64,000 bases of DNA from Brachybacterium phenoliresistens (GTDB lineage Bacteria; Actinomycetota; Actinomycetes; Actinomycetales; Dermabacteraceae): contig NZ_KK069989.1 of NCBI RefSeq assembly GCF_000576425.1, positions 372,001 through 436,000 of the forward strand. The letters run 5' to 3'. Made by a program: the position numbers and the translations under genes. How positions within the stretch are numbered: position 1 is the stretch's first letter; each line of letters opens with the position of its first letter. Below the pieces are notes generated by a model. The model did no database searches, was not told the DNA's origin, and saw nothing but the letters and a program-made list of their open reading frames with translations. Shown here piece by piece: positions 1 through 8,812 of the stretch.

Positions 1-1037
1 AGCACCCGCTGGAAGTACAGGGTGATCGGGAAGGACAGCGTCAGCACGGTCGCGCCCATCATCGCGATCGCGATGTTCGCGACGGAGAAGTTGCGGTCGC
101 GGAACAGCGACAGCGGCACCAGCGGTTCGCGCCGGTTGATCGCCTGCCACCCGACGAACACCGCCATCACGACGATGCCGCCGATGATCATCCCCGGCAC
201 GCTCACCGGCAGCCCCGTCTCCCACGGGCCGATGCGCAGGGAGTTGGTGATCGTGCCCCAGTCATAGGTGTTGCCCTCCTGGATGCCGAAGACCAGCAGG
301 AACAGCCCCACCGCGGACAGCACCACGCCCAGCCCGTCGAAGGAGTGCGCGCGCCGCTCGAAGCGGGGCACATGGCGGGCCGCGAGCACCAGGCCGATGG
401 CCCCCACCGGCAGGTTCACGAAGAAGATCCATTCCCAGCCGGGGCCGTCCACCAGCAGCCCGCCGGCGACCGGGCCGACCAGGGTCGCGACCCCGGCCGT
501 CGCGCCCCACAGCGCCATCGCCTCGCCCCGCCGCGCAGGCGGGAACAGGCGGGTGATCATCGACATCGTCTGCGGGGTCATCATCCCGGCGCCCAGCCCC
601 TGCACCACCCGGGCGAGGATCAGCATGCCGACCCCTCCGGCCAGGCCGCACCACAGGCTGGCCAGCGTGAACACCGCGAGCCCTGCCATGTACATGGTCT
701 TCAGGCCGATGCGGTCGCCGAGGCGTCCGGTGATCAGCAGCGGCACCGCATAGGCGAGCAGGTAGGCGCTGGTCACCCACAGCAGCGCCGTGAGATCCGC
801 GCCGAGGTCCGCCTGCATCCGCGGCAGGGCGACGGTGACGATGGTGGTGTCCACCAGGATCATGAAGAATCCCAGCACGATCGACCACAGCGCCGGCCAG
901 GGCCGGTCCAGTCGGGGGTCCCGCGCCGAGGCCGCGGGAGCGGCGCCGGACGGGTCGTGCCCGGATCCGGGAGACCCGGAGGCGTGGGACCCGGACCCGG
1001 GATGCGGGGAGCCGGACGGTCCGGTGGTGGACGGCAT
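1..1037 (-). CDS. DHA2-family MFS multidrug exporter (C-terminus beyond left edge)
   Basis: Integral membrane proton-driven drug/compound exporter of the 14-helix DHA2 (EmrB/QacA) family. Reading the minus strand from ATG 1037 gives a ~45-residue Gly/Ser/Pro-rich cytoplasmic leader, then helix 1 (IVLGFFMILVDTTIVTVALP; the D and T are the DHA2 motif D1 signature), the GRLGDRIGLK loop between helices 2 and 3 (MFS motif A), and the motif C-like stretch GATAGVATLVGPVAGGLL in helix 5. The frame is open to base 1, so about 345 residues are visible and roughly a third of the protein is missing. It reads away from the rest of the window. Substrate cannot be predicted. Confidence 0.9.
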   Translation of the reverse strand, partial: MPSTTGPSGSPHPGSGSHASGSPGSGHDPSGAAPAASARDPRLDRPWPALWSIVLGFFMILVDTTIVTVALPRMQADLGADLTALLWVTSAYLLAYAVPLLITGRLGDRIGLKTMYMAGLAVFTLASLWCGLAGGVGMLILARVVQGLGAGMMTPQTMSMITRLFPPARRGEAMALWGATAGVATLVGPVAGGLLVDGPGWEWIFFVNLPVGAIGLVLAARHVPRFERRAHSFDGLGVVLSAVGLFLLVFGIQEGNTYDWGTITNSLRIGPWETGLPVSVPGMIIGGIVVMAVFVGWQAINRREPLVPLSLFRDRNFSVANIAIAMMGATVLTLSFPITLYFQRV

Positions 1038-1190
1038 GGAGAACCCCCTGGTCTGTGCGCATGTCGGCGCGCCTCGAGCTCGGAGGGCGCCGGGGAGGAA
1101 TCTACGCCTGCCCGCCGACGCCGCGCGATGCCGTGCGACGCCGGGCACGTTCGCGCGAGGGGGCATGCCCGCGGGCGGGCTCGGCCGGGA

Positions 1191-1892
1191 TCAGGCCTCG
1201 GGGATCGTGATCTCCTGCCGGAAGGCGGGGATGGCCACCCCGTCGCGGCTGGCCTCCGGGCGCAGGTAGAGGCAGCGGTAGGTCTCCTCGCGCCGCGGTG
1301 CGACCAGGGCCAGCCATCCCTCGGCGGGAGTGCCGTCGTCGGTGGCGTCCAGCGGGGTGCGGCCGGAGGCGGTGATCTCGTCCCAGAGGGCGAGGTCTGC
1401 GCCGGCCTCGGTGCCATCGGCCAGGAGGGAGAAGAAGGTCGGGTAGAGGGCGATCACGCTGCGGGCCCCCGGGGCGCCCGCGACCTGCAGCAGGATGACC
1501 TCGCCGCCCGCGGCGACGACCTCGGCGCGCAGCGTGGTGAGTGCGTCCCGCAGGGCGGAGACGATGGTGAGGGCGTCGTCCGTCTCCGGGTCGGTGAAGG
1601 TCTGGCCGATGGCGACCTCCGCCGGCTCGCGGGGCTCGTGGTCCGGCGTCGCCGCCGCGGTGGATTCCGCAGGAGCGGCCTGCTCGGGCGCGGGGGACGT
1701 CGCGCTCGCGCTGGGCGAGGACGCATCGCCGGTCGAGGCGGCGGGCGGGCCGCCCTCCTCGCCGCGGGTGCAGGCGGCGAGGGAGGCGGCCAGCAGTCCG
1801 GCCGCGGCCGCGCGGCGGGTGATGCGCCCGGCGGGACCTGTCGCGCGGGGCTCGGACGCGCGGCCCTGCGGAGGCGCCGGCGGAGTGCTCAT
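1191..1892 (-). CDS. Small Ala-rich lipoprotein of unknown function
   Basis: A 233-aa secreted protein anchored by lipid: N-terminal RITRR followed by a hydrophobic stretch and the lipobox LAAC at about residue 40, then a low-complexity Ala/Ser/Pro linker (~45-85) and a compact C-terminal domain opening with GQTFTDPETDDALTIVSALR, a pattern like DUF4352/telokin-like Ig-fold lipoproteins (tentative). The start codon sits in a 4-base ATGA overlap with the stop of the upstream glycosidase, implying translational coupling. No catalytic motif seen. It may assist the glycosidase at the cell surface, but this is context inference only. Confidence 0.75.
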   Translation of the reverse strand: MSTPPAPPQGRASEPRATGPAGRITRRAAAAGLLAASLAACTRGEEGGPPAASTGDASSPSASATSPAPEQAAPAESTAAATPDHEPREPAEVAIGQTFTDPETDDALTIVSALRDALTTLRAEVVAAGGEVILLQVAGAPGARSVIALYPTFFSLLADGTEAGADLALWDEITASGRTPLDATDDGTPAEGWLALVAPRREETYRCLYLRPEASRDGVAIPAFRQEITIPEA

Positions 1893-4366
1893 GCCGTCAC
1901 CCGGATCCGCGGGGCATCGGCCGGCGGTGCGAGCTGGGGCTCGGCCCAGATCTCGATCTCGGCGGGCACGGCCCGCGGCCGGCCGGATGCCCAGGAGCCC
2001 AGCGCGTCCGCGCCGAGGTCGAAGGTCACCGCGCTGCGGCCGGGTTCGACCTCGACGCGCCGCACGGCCAGCACGGTGCGGGCGCGCGGCACGATCCCGA
2101 GCTCGTGGCGCCGCCCGTACAGCACCACGGGCACCGAGACGGTGTCCTCGCGGACGCTCTCGACCTGCACCGTGACCTGCGCCGGACGTCCGTCCTCGAG
2201 GGCAGGGACGGAGATGGGGACGACCCCGTCCCGGGCCTGATCGGCGCTCGTGACGCCTGCGGCCTCCGGGGCGCCTGCGGGGTCGGCGGCGCCCGGGGGC
2301 ACAGCGATGCCCCCGGCTGCGACCTGGCAGGTGATCCCGCGCGGGAGGCCGGCGCCCAGCAGCGGGCCGCGCACCTCCCGCAGGTCCAGGTAGCCGCGGG
2401 CGGCCTCCAGGCGCTGGTCGTGGGACACCGGCGTGGCGCCGTCGCCGGCCGGGAGGGTCATCGGCAGCAGTCCGCGCGGCCCTCCCTCCCCGTACAGCGC
2501 ATCGACGATCGCGCGCCCGGCCGCGGGTCCGGGGAACGGGGCGAGGATGGTCGCGTCGGCCAGCTCCCGCAGCGCTGTCAGCGCGCGCGGGCGGCCGTCG
2601 ACGACGACGGCGATCACGGGCTTGCCGGCCTCGCGGGCGGCGCGGACGACGGCGAGCTGCGGCTCGGGCAGCGCGACGGAGGCGAGGTCCACGCCCTCGC
2701 CGTTGGTGGTGTCCGATGCGGGGCCTTCGACGGCGCCGTTGTCGGCGAACTCGTCCTCGTAGGAGCGGCGGCTGGTGCCGCCGAGCACCACGATCGCGGC
2801 ATCGGCGTTCATGGTCAGCGAGGTCACCGCGGTCAGCGGCATCGCCGCGGCGACCTCGGCGATCGGATCCGCGGCGTCCTTCCACTGCGGGGAGAGCTCG
2901 ACGGGCACGAGCTCGGAGCGCAGGGCGCTGCCCCGGGCGAAGGTGACGTTCTGGGCCCCCAGGCGCTCGATCAGCGCCGAGCGGATCGTGGACGCGGCCG
3001 GGTCCTGCGGCGGGCGCGGCGGGGTGTAGTCGCCCAGCTGCGCGTCGAGGTCGTCGGCGTTGGGGCCGACGACCGCGACTTTCCGCGCGCTCAGCGGCAG
3101 CAGGTCGCCGTCCTCGAGCACGACCACCGCCTGCCGGGCGGCCCGTTCGGCCAGGGCGATCGTCTCGCGGGCCGCTGGGGAGGGCCAGGCGCGCTCGTCG
3201 TCCCCGGCCGGCGCATCGGCCCCGGCCGGTGCCGCGGCACCGCTTGGCGCATCGGCCGAAATCGGCTGCTCACTCCCGTCCTCGTCGGGCAGTAGGCCCA
3301 GCCGCTGCTTGAGGGCGAGCACGCGCGAGACCGCGAGATCCAGGGCCGCCGCCTCGATCAGGCCCTTCTCGATCGCCGAGGCCACGTGCAGGTAGGCCTG
3401 GTCCCAGAGGCTGAGGTCCACGCCGGCGCCGAGGGCGAGGGCCGCCGCGCCCTCGAGCCCGCCGCCGGTGGCGAGGGTGAGGCGGTCGATCGCCCCGCCG
3501 TCGGACATGACGATCCCGTCCCAGCCCCAGTCCTCGCGCAGCGTCCCCGTGAGCAGCTCCCGGCTGCCCGTGCACGGCACGCCGTCGACGTCGTTGTAGG
3601 CGGACATGAACCCGGCGACCCCGGCGCGGGCGGCCGCGAAGGCGGGCCTCAGATGGATCTCGCCCAGCTCGCGGCGGCCGATGGGCGCCCCCGAGCCGTT
3701 GCGCCCGCCGATCCCGGCGCCCTGACCGGCCAGGTGCTTGGCGACCACGGCGACGTGGCGGGCATCGATCCGCTCCCCGGGGCCGGCGCCCTGCATGCCC
3801 TGCACCGTCGCCTCGACCAGCAGGGCCGCGATCGCCGGGTCCTCGCTGAAGCACTCCTCGGACCGGCCCCAGCGGGCATCGCGCAGCACGTCCAGCCCCG
3901 AGACCAGCAGCAGATGGGTGCCGCGCTCGCGAGCCTCCGCGGCGACCGCCGCGCCCAGCTCGCGGGCCAGGTCGGCGTCCATGCCGGCGCCGAGCGCCAG
4001 GTTCACCGGCAGCGTCGTCCCGCCGAGGGCCATCAGCCCGTGCGGCGCCTCCTCCACGAACAGCACCGGCATCCCGTCGCCGCGGGAGGTGACGCACTCC
4101 TGGACCGCGGCGTACGCCTCGGCGCTGCGCTCGGGCGGGATGCCCGTGCCCCAGCGGACGGCCGACCACGGATCCGCGCGCAGCACCCCGTACAGCGCCC
4201 CGATCCCGCCGAGCCGGTCGATCTCCGCGCGCAGCACATCGGTGACCTGCGGCCGGCCGTCGACCCAGCGCACCGCCTCCCACCCCTTCAGCCGCTGGTT
4301 GATCTGCCCGACCTTCGAGGTCACGGAGAGGTCGGAGGTCTTGGTGGGGGAGAGCGTCATCGCCAT
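1889..4366 (-). CDS. Glycoside hydrolase family 3 beta-glycosidase
   Basis: An 825-aa cytoplasmic (no signal peptide) retaining exo-beta-glycosidase of GH3, the right length for a three-domain enzyme. The TIM-barrel domain carries DARWGR (~163-168), the conserved KH pair (~210-211) and VMSDGG with nucleophile Asp ~289. The alpha/beta sandwich domain begins with VAVVGPNADD, and a C-terminal fibronectin-III-like domain ends near TFDLGADALG. Subfamily features resemble beta-glucosidase/beta-xylosidase; the exact sugar cannot be read. Start ATG 4366 is chosen because a TACGGT box lies 7 bases upstream (leaderless arrangement); ATG 4360 in frame is an alternative. The next gene overlaps by 4 bases. 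Confidence 0.92.
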   Translation of the reverse strand: MAMTLSPTKTSDLSVTSKVGQINQRLKGWEAVRWVDGRPQVTDVLRAEIDRLGGIGALYGVLRADPWSAVRWGTGIPPERSAEAYAAVQECVTSRGDGMPVLFVEEAPHGLMALGGTTLPVNLALGAGMDADLARELGAAVAAEARERGTHLLLVSGLDVLRDARWGRSEECFSEDPAIAALLVEATVQGMQGAGPGERIDARHVAVVAKHLAGQGAGIGGRNGSGAPIGRRELGEIHLRPAFAAARAGVAGFMSAYNDVDGVPCTGSRELLTGTLREDWGWDGIVMSDGGAIDRLTLATGGGLEGAAALALGAGVDLSLWDQAYLHVASAIEKGLIEAAALDLAVSRVLALKQRLGLLPDEDGSEQPISADAPSGAAAPAGADAPAGDDERAWPSPAARETIALAERAARQAVVVLEDGDLLPLSARKVAVVGPNADDLDAQLGDYTPPRPPQDPAASTIRSALIERLGAQNVTFARGSALRSELVPVELSPQWKDAADPIAEVAAAMPLTAVTSLTMNADAAIVVLGGTSRRSYEDEFADNGAVEGPASDTTNGEGVDLASVALPEPQLAVVRAAREAGKPVIAVVVDGRPRALTALRELADATILAPFPGPAAGRAIVDALYGEGGPRGLLPMTLPAGDGATPVSHDQRLEAARGYLDLREVRGPLLGAGLPRGITCQVAAGGIAVPPGAADPAGAPEAAGVTSADQARDGVVPISVPALEDGRPAQVTVQVESVREDTVSVPVVLYGRRHELGIVPRARTVLAVRRVEVEPGRSAVTFDLGADALGSWASGRPRAVPAEIEIWAEPQLAPPADAPRIRVTA

Positions 4367-4373
4367 GGAGTCC

Positions 4374-4379
4374 ACCGTA
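4374..4379 (-). promoter_or_regulatory. -10 box of leaderless GH3 gene
   Basis: TACGGT on the minus strand, 7 bases before ATG 4366. Confidence 0.45.
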
Positions 4380-4423
4380 TCGGGGCGCGACGGAAAAGGA
4401 CGGCGGGCGGAGCCGGGGAACTC

Positions 4424-4429
4424 TACTGT
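4424..4429 (+). promoter_or_regulatory. -10 box of leaderless gene at 4436
   Basis: TACTGT exactly 6 bases before the ATG; no Shine-Dalgarno present. The GH3 and this gene are divergent with only 69 bases between start codons. Confidence 0.5.
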
Positions 4430-4435
4430 GAGCGC

Positions 4436-5716
4436 ATGCTCGTGCTCCTCCGCGCCGCCCAGGCCGATGCCCTGGCCGCCCTCCGCCCGATGGGCCGGGG
4501 CGACGCGGGCCCCACCTCGCCCGCCGGATGGACCGCGGTGCGGACCGAGGACGCCGATGCCCTCGCGGGACTCGGCGACGCGGTCCACATCGACGAGTCC
4601 CAGGGCCGGATCGTGCTGGAGGTGCGCACCGCCGAGGGCACGACCTCATGGTCCTGGTGCCCGGACTGGTGCGAGGACGAGGCCGAGCTCGGCGACGAGG
4701 AGCAGGACGCGGTGCGGCGGAGCGCGGTGGCGAACGCCGTGGCCCAGGCCTTCGGGCAGCCCGCGGAGCACGGCCGGGTCGAGGCGCTGCTGAGGGAGGT
4801 CCTGGATGAGGAGGAGCTGATCGAGGGGCTCGATCGGATCGTCGACCTTCCGGCATGGGATCGCAGGTGGGCCGCGCGCTCCGTGGTGCTGATCCGCGAC
4901 GGTTCGGAGGAGCTGCGGATGGCCCTCCGGCTGCTCGCCCGCGGCGGGCACCCCCTTCGCGTCGCAGATCTCGACGGGACGCTGGCGATGCAGTGCGCGG
5001 AACTCGAGGGGAGAGCTCTCGCCGAGATGCTGGCCGAGAGCCGCTCCACCGGGAAGGCGCCCGTGGTCCATCTCTGGCGCGGGAGCGGCTCGGCCGCCGG
5101 GATCGATCTCCTGCGACGGGATCGCCGCCCCGGACCGGAGGGCTGGGCTCCCTGGGTTCGAGACGTCGAGACCACCGCGATCGACTGGGATACCGGGTGG
5201 CGGAGCGTCGAGGAGGACGATCCTCGGCACCGCGAGGATCTGGCGGGGACGATCGTCCGTACTCTCGCGCCCGCGACCGATTCCGACGCCCTCGGCCGTC
5301 CCGTGATCCGACCCGAGGGGGACCGTGACCCGATGGCGTCGATGGCGGCGATGGTCGGGATCCCTCCGCAGGCCATCGCGATCCTCGACGGCGACACGGA
5401 TGCACCGGCGATGCAGGCGGTGAAGCCGGCGTCGCTCGTGCGTGAGCTGTGGCAATGCGTGCGTGAGGTGACCGGCGTGAGGGACAGGGCGGCGCTGCGC
5501 GTCCCCTTCGTCGTCCTGAGCGTGCTCGGAGCGGTCATCGTGGTGCTGCTCGGGCTGGTCTGCCTCGGGATGACCGCAGTGGGCATCGCTGTCGTCGCGA
5601 CGGACGGAGCGTTCGTCGACGAGCCGTCAGCCACCGTCGAGGACTGGATCTCCGTGTTCCTCTTCGCACTCTTGACCATCGTCATGGCCTGGAACCTGGC
5701 CAGGCTCGTGCGATGA
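4436..5716 (+). CDS. Unknown 426-aa protein with two C-terminal membrane helices
   Basis: I do not recognise the family. The first ~360 residues are soluble, acidic and Trp/Asp/Glu-rich (for example WSWCPDWCEDEAE near residue 72), then two hydrophobic segments follow: about 365-392 (VPFVVLSVLGAVIVVLLGLV) and about 405-424. The body is therefore probably cytoplasmic and tail-anchored. The central segment around DLDGTLAMQCAELEGRALAE may hint at a regular alpha/beta fold but no catalytic motif is convincing. Start ATG 4436 is supported by a -10 box spaced for a leaderless transcript. It is divergent from the GH3 gene and convergent with the enolase-superfamily gene. Confidence 0.75.
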   Translation: MLVLLRAAQADALAALRPMGRGDAGPTSPAGWTAVRTEDADALAGLGDAVHIDESQGRIVLEVRTAEGTTSWSWCPDWCEDEAELGDEEQDAVRRSAVANAVAQAFGQPAEHGRVEALLREVLDEEELIEGLDRIVDLPAWDRRWAARSVVLIRDGSEELRMALRLLARGGHPLRVADLDGTLAMQCAELEGRALAEMLAESRSTGKAPVVHLWRGSGSAAGIDLLRRDRRPGPEGWAPWVRDVETTAIDWDTGWRSVEEDDPRHREDLAGTIVRTLAPATDSDALGRPVIRPEGDRDPMASMAAMVGIPPQAIAILDGDTDAPAMQAVKPASLVRELWQCVREVTGVRDRAALRVPFVVLSVLGAVIVVLLGLVCLGMTAVGIAVVATDGAFVDEPSATVEDWISVFLFALLTIVMAWNLARLVR

Positions 5717-5743
5717 GAGGCCCCGCCTAGCGCGACCGTCCCC

Positions 5744-6919
5744 TCACCGGCTCGGCAGCAGATGCTCGTCCTCGGGCAGCGGGATGCCGAAGCCGGGGCG
5801 GTCGCTGAGGTGGAGCATGCCGTCGACGGGGCGCAGCAGGGCCGGGTCGATGCCGTCGACGGTGCCGGGGACGCCCTCGACGATCTCCACACCGCCGAGC
5901 CCTGCGGCGAGGTGGGCGGCGTAGACGGTCTTCAGCGGCTCGCCCCAGGCGTGCGGGGAGGCATGGGCGCCGGCGGCGATCACCTCGGGCATCAGCTGCC
6001 GCCAGGCGGTGATGCCGAAGGACAGCACGTCCATGAGCAGGACGTCGATGTGCCCGGCGGCGGCGATCGGCATCAGCGCGGGGACGTCGGGGGAGGACTC
6101 TCCCTCGGCGATGCGGGTGGCGGGGCAGTGTGCATCGAGCCAGGCGCGCAGGGCCGCGAGATCCCCGGCGTCGTCCAGGAACGGCTCCTCGACCCAGTAC
6201 AGGTCGACGTCGGCGACGGCCTCCAGGTAGCGCAGGAAGCCGGCCAGGTCGTAGCCGTCGTTCGCGTCCACGAGGATCCGGGCGTCCGGGAAGGCCTCGC
6301 GCACCGCGCGGGTGACCTCCACGTCCCGGCGGTCCCCGGCCTCGCGGGGCATCCACCGGTGGCCGCGGCCGATCTTCAGCTTGAAGCCGGTGAACCCGGC
6401 GGCCGCATCGGCCCGGCACTGCGCGAGGATCACGTCGATGCCGCGGGGCGAGGCATCGGGGTCGAGGTCGTCGAAGTACATCGCGCCGTCGTAGACGGGG
6501 ACCGCGGGGGACCCGGGGGAGGCGTGGGACCCCGGGGAGGCCGGCGCCCCCGAGCCGTCCGGGCCGGCGGGGACGAGCGGACCATGGCCGCCCAGCAGGG
6601 CGTGCACGGGAGCATCGGCCACGACGCCCAGCAGGTCGTGCAGGGCGACATCGGCCCAGCGCTCGGCAGGGTCCAGCACCCCGGAATCGGGGCTGATCTG
6701 CTCCGACAGGGACCTGCCCACCAGGCGGGACGCGTCCCCGGGGGCGCCCTCGACCAGGCCCCATCCGGTCCGGCCGTCGGCCGTGCGCAGCACGAGGATC
6801 TCGGAGGCGGGGGCGTCGCCGTGGCTGCCCAGACGGGCGTTGCGGCCGATGGTGCGCGGGTAGCGGGAGCGCAAGCGGAAGCGCTCGGCGGATCGGATGG
6901 ACGGGTCGGCGGTGACCAT
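5744..6919 (-). CDS. Enolase-superfamily enzyme, mandelate racemase subgroup (probable acid-sugar dehydratase)
   Basis: 391 aa. Abstracts the alpha proton of a carboxylate substrate using Mg2+. The MR-subgroup residues are all visible: KLK (Lys180, Lys182), metal ligands Asp218 (DANDGY), Glu244/245 (VEEP) and Glu274 (EGES), and the catalytic dyad Asp297 (LLMD) with His323 (SPHAW). This set favours sugar-acid dehydratase or racemase chemistry over muconate cycloisomerase or dipeptide epimerase, which use a second Lys in place of the His. An Ala/Pro/Gly insert (~115-140) interrupts the N-terminal capping domain. Start ATG 6919 has GGGAGA 5 bases upstream. Divergent from the peptide ABC operon. 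Substrate unknown. Confidence 0.88.
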   Translation of the reverse strand: MVTADPSIRSAERFRLRSRYPRTIGRNARLGSHGDAPASEILVLRTADGRTGWGLVEGAPGDASRLVGRSLSEQISPDSGVLDPAERWADVALHDLLGVVADAPVHALLGGHGPLVPAGPDGSGAPASPGSHASPGSPAVPVYDGAMYFDDLDPDASPRGIDVILAQCRADAAAGFTGFKLKIGRGHRWMPREAGDRRDVEVTRAVREAFPDARILVDANDGYDLAGFLRYLEAVADVDLYWVEEPFLDDAGDLAALRAWLDAHCPATRIAEGESSPDVPALMPIAAAGHIDVLLMDVLSFGITAWRQLMPEVIAAGAHASPHAWGEPLKTVYAAHLAAGLGGVEIVEGVPGTVDGIDPALLRPVDGMLHLSDRPGFGIPLPEDEHLLPSR

Positions 6920-7071
6920 GGATCTCCCGGGATAGAGGTCCGACGATTGTTCCCGTCGCGGCGGCCCGCAGGCAACGATGCGAGTGGGCTGGGTCACGCC
7001 CCGCGGGTAACGGTTCGGCAAAGTCGTCCGGGTTCCGGGCCCTCCGGCGACCGCATGGTGGGACGCGGTGC

Positions 7072-7077
7072 TAGTTT
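7072..7077 (+). promoter_or_regulatory. Candidate extended -10 box for the peptide ABC operon
   Basis: TAGTTT preceded by TGC (extended -10, TGNTANNNT) about 100 bases before the binding-protein start; no good -35 element is visible. The 255-base divergent gap holds no other clear palindrome. Confidence 0.35.
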
Positions 7078-7174
7078 CCATGGCACCCCTGCGGCGATGC
7101 AGATCACATCGGACCTGCTTCCCCTGCCGCCTGCCCGCCACCCGTGGGCCGCCCGCCCCACCTGGAGGTTCCCC

Positions 7175-8812
7175 ATGTTCGACGCCCTCACTCCTCGACG
7201 CCGGACCGTCCTGCTGTCCCTGGCCGGGATCCCGGTCCTGCTGACCGCCTGCGCGCAGACCTCGGACACCGGAGGCGGGGGCAGCGACGGCGGAGGCGGC
7301 GCCGCGCTGTCCGTCGGCACCACCGACAAGGTGACCGCCCTGGACCCCGCGGCCGCCTATGACAACGGCTCCTCGACGGTGTGGACCCAGGTCTACGGCT
7401 ACCTGCTGAACACGAAGGTCGGCTCGACCGACGGCGTGCCCGAGCCCGACCTCGCGGCATCGGCCGAGTTCACCAGCCCCGACGTCTACACCGTGACCCT
7501 GCAGGAGGGCCTGACCTTCGCCAACGGTCACGCGCTGACCAGCGAGGACGTCAAGCACACCTTCGACCGCCAGCTCGCGATCGCCGATCCCAACGGCCCC
7601 TCCAGCCTGCTGGCCAACCTCGACTCCGTCACCGTCGTCGACGAGCTGACCGTCGAGTTCCACCTCAAGGAGCCCAACGACCAGACCTTCCCGTACATCC
7701 TGTCCAGCCCGGCCGGCCCCATCGTCGACTCCGAGGTGTTCCCCGCCGACGCCGTGCTGCCCGATGACGAGATCGTCGCCGCGGACGCCTTCAGCGGCCC
7801 CTACGCGATCGCCAGCTGGAAGCTCAACGAACTGGTCTCCTACCAGGCGTTCGAGGGGTACAAGGGACTGTTCGGCACCCCGGCCACGCCGAACGTGACC
7901 ATGACCTACTACGCCGACCAGAACAACATGAAGCTGGACATCCAGCAGGGCAACATCGACTGCGTGTGGCGCTCGCTGTCCGCGACGGACATCGAGTCCC
8001 TGCAGGGCGAGGACTCCCTCACGGTGCACGAGGGCCCCGGCGGCGAAATCCGGTACATCGTCTTCAACTTCGACACCATGCCCCACGGCGCGAAGACCGA
8101 GGACCCGGATCCGAAGAAGGCGCAGGCCATCCGCCAGGCCGCGGCGGACCTCATCGACCGCGCCGCCATCGCCGCCGACGTCTACAAGGACACGTACACG
8201 CCGCTGTACTCGTACATCCCCGACGGGCTGCCGGGCTCCGGCACCCAGTTCCAGGACATGTACGGCGACGGCTCCGGCAAGCCGGACGCCGCCAAGGCCC
8301 GCGGCCGCCTCGAGGCGGCCGGGGTGACGATCCCCGTCGCCCTCAGCCTGCAGTACAACCCCGACCACTACGGCGCCTCCTCCGGCGACGAGTACGCCGC
8401 GGTCAAGGCGCAGCTCGAGGCCGACGGCCTGTTCACCGTGGACCTGCAGTCCACCGAATGGGTCCAGTACTCCGAGGACCGCACCGCCGACGTCTACCCC
8501 GCCTACCAGCTGGGCTGGTTCCCGGACTACTCCGACGCCGACAACTACCTCTCCCCGTTCTTCATCAAGGACAACTTCCTGGTCAACCACTACGACAACC
8601 CGGAGGTGCAGGCGCTGATCGCCCAGCAGCGCGGCACCGAGGACGCCGCCGAGCGCGAGGCCCTGTTCGTGCAGATCCAGGACCTCGTGGCCGCCGACGT
8701 CTCCACCCTGCCGCTGCTGCAGGGCGCGCAGATCGCCGTGTCCACGACGGAGGTCCAGGGCGTCACCCTCGACTCCTCGTTCAAGTTCCGCCTCGCCCCG
8801 CTGGCGAAGTGA
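7175..8812 (+). CDS. Peptide ABC transporter substrate-binding lipoprotein (SBP family 5)
   Basis: 545 aa. Extracellular lipid-anchored receptor that captures peptides for the downstream importer. RRR (residues 8-10), a hydrophobic stretch and the lipobox LTAC (Cys ~26) form the export signal, followed by a Gly-rich linker. The SBP_bac_5 core runs from LSVGTTDKVTALDPA to the C-terminus, with the family signature region TFANGHALTSEDVKHTFDR (~115-135) and the C-terminal YPAYQLGWFPDYSDADNYLS block. GGAGG lies upstream of ATG 7175. Its stop overlaps the GTG of the first permease. First gene of a four-gene operon to 12801. The acidic C-terminal lobe is normal for this family; the ligand is not predictable. 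Confidence 0.93.
   Translation: MFDALTPRRRTVLLSLAGIPVLLTACAQTSDTGGGGSDGGGGAALSVGTTDKVTALDPAAAYDNGSSTVWTQVYGYLLNTKVGSTDGVPEPDLAASAEFTSPDVYTVTLQEGLTFANGHALTSEDVKHTFDRQLAIADPNGPSSLLANLDSVTVVDELTVEFHLKEPNDQTFPYILSSPAGPIVDSEVFPADAVLPDDEIVAADAFSGPYAIASWKLNELVSYQAFEGYKGLFGTPATPNVTMTYYADQNNMKLDIQQGNIDCVWRSLSATDIESLQGEDSLTVHEGPGGEIRYIVFNFDTMPHGAKTEDPDPKKAQAIRQAAADLIDRAAIAADVYKDTYTPLYSYIPDGLPGSGTQFQDMYGDGSGKPDAAKARGRLEAAGVTIPVALSLQYNPDHYGASSGDEYAAVKAQLEADGLFTVDLQSTEWVQYSEDRTADVYPAYQLGWFPDYSDADNYLSPFFIKDNFLVNHYDNPEVQALIAQQRGTEDAAEREALFVQIQDLVAADVSTLPLLQGAQIAVSTTEVQGVTLDSSFKFRLAPLAK

Noticed and set aside
22..1269. Plus-strand open frames over the MFS gene and the lipoprotein
   Set aside because: They lack ribosome sites and domains; the minus strand encodes a clear DHA2 transporter and a lipoprotein.
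5148..5160. GGGTTCGAGAC resembling a tRNA T-loop
   Set aside because: Lies inside the 426-aa coding gene; no cloverleaf or acceptor stem flanks it.
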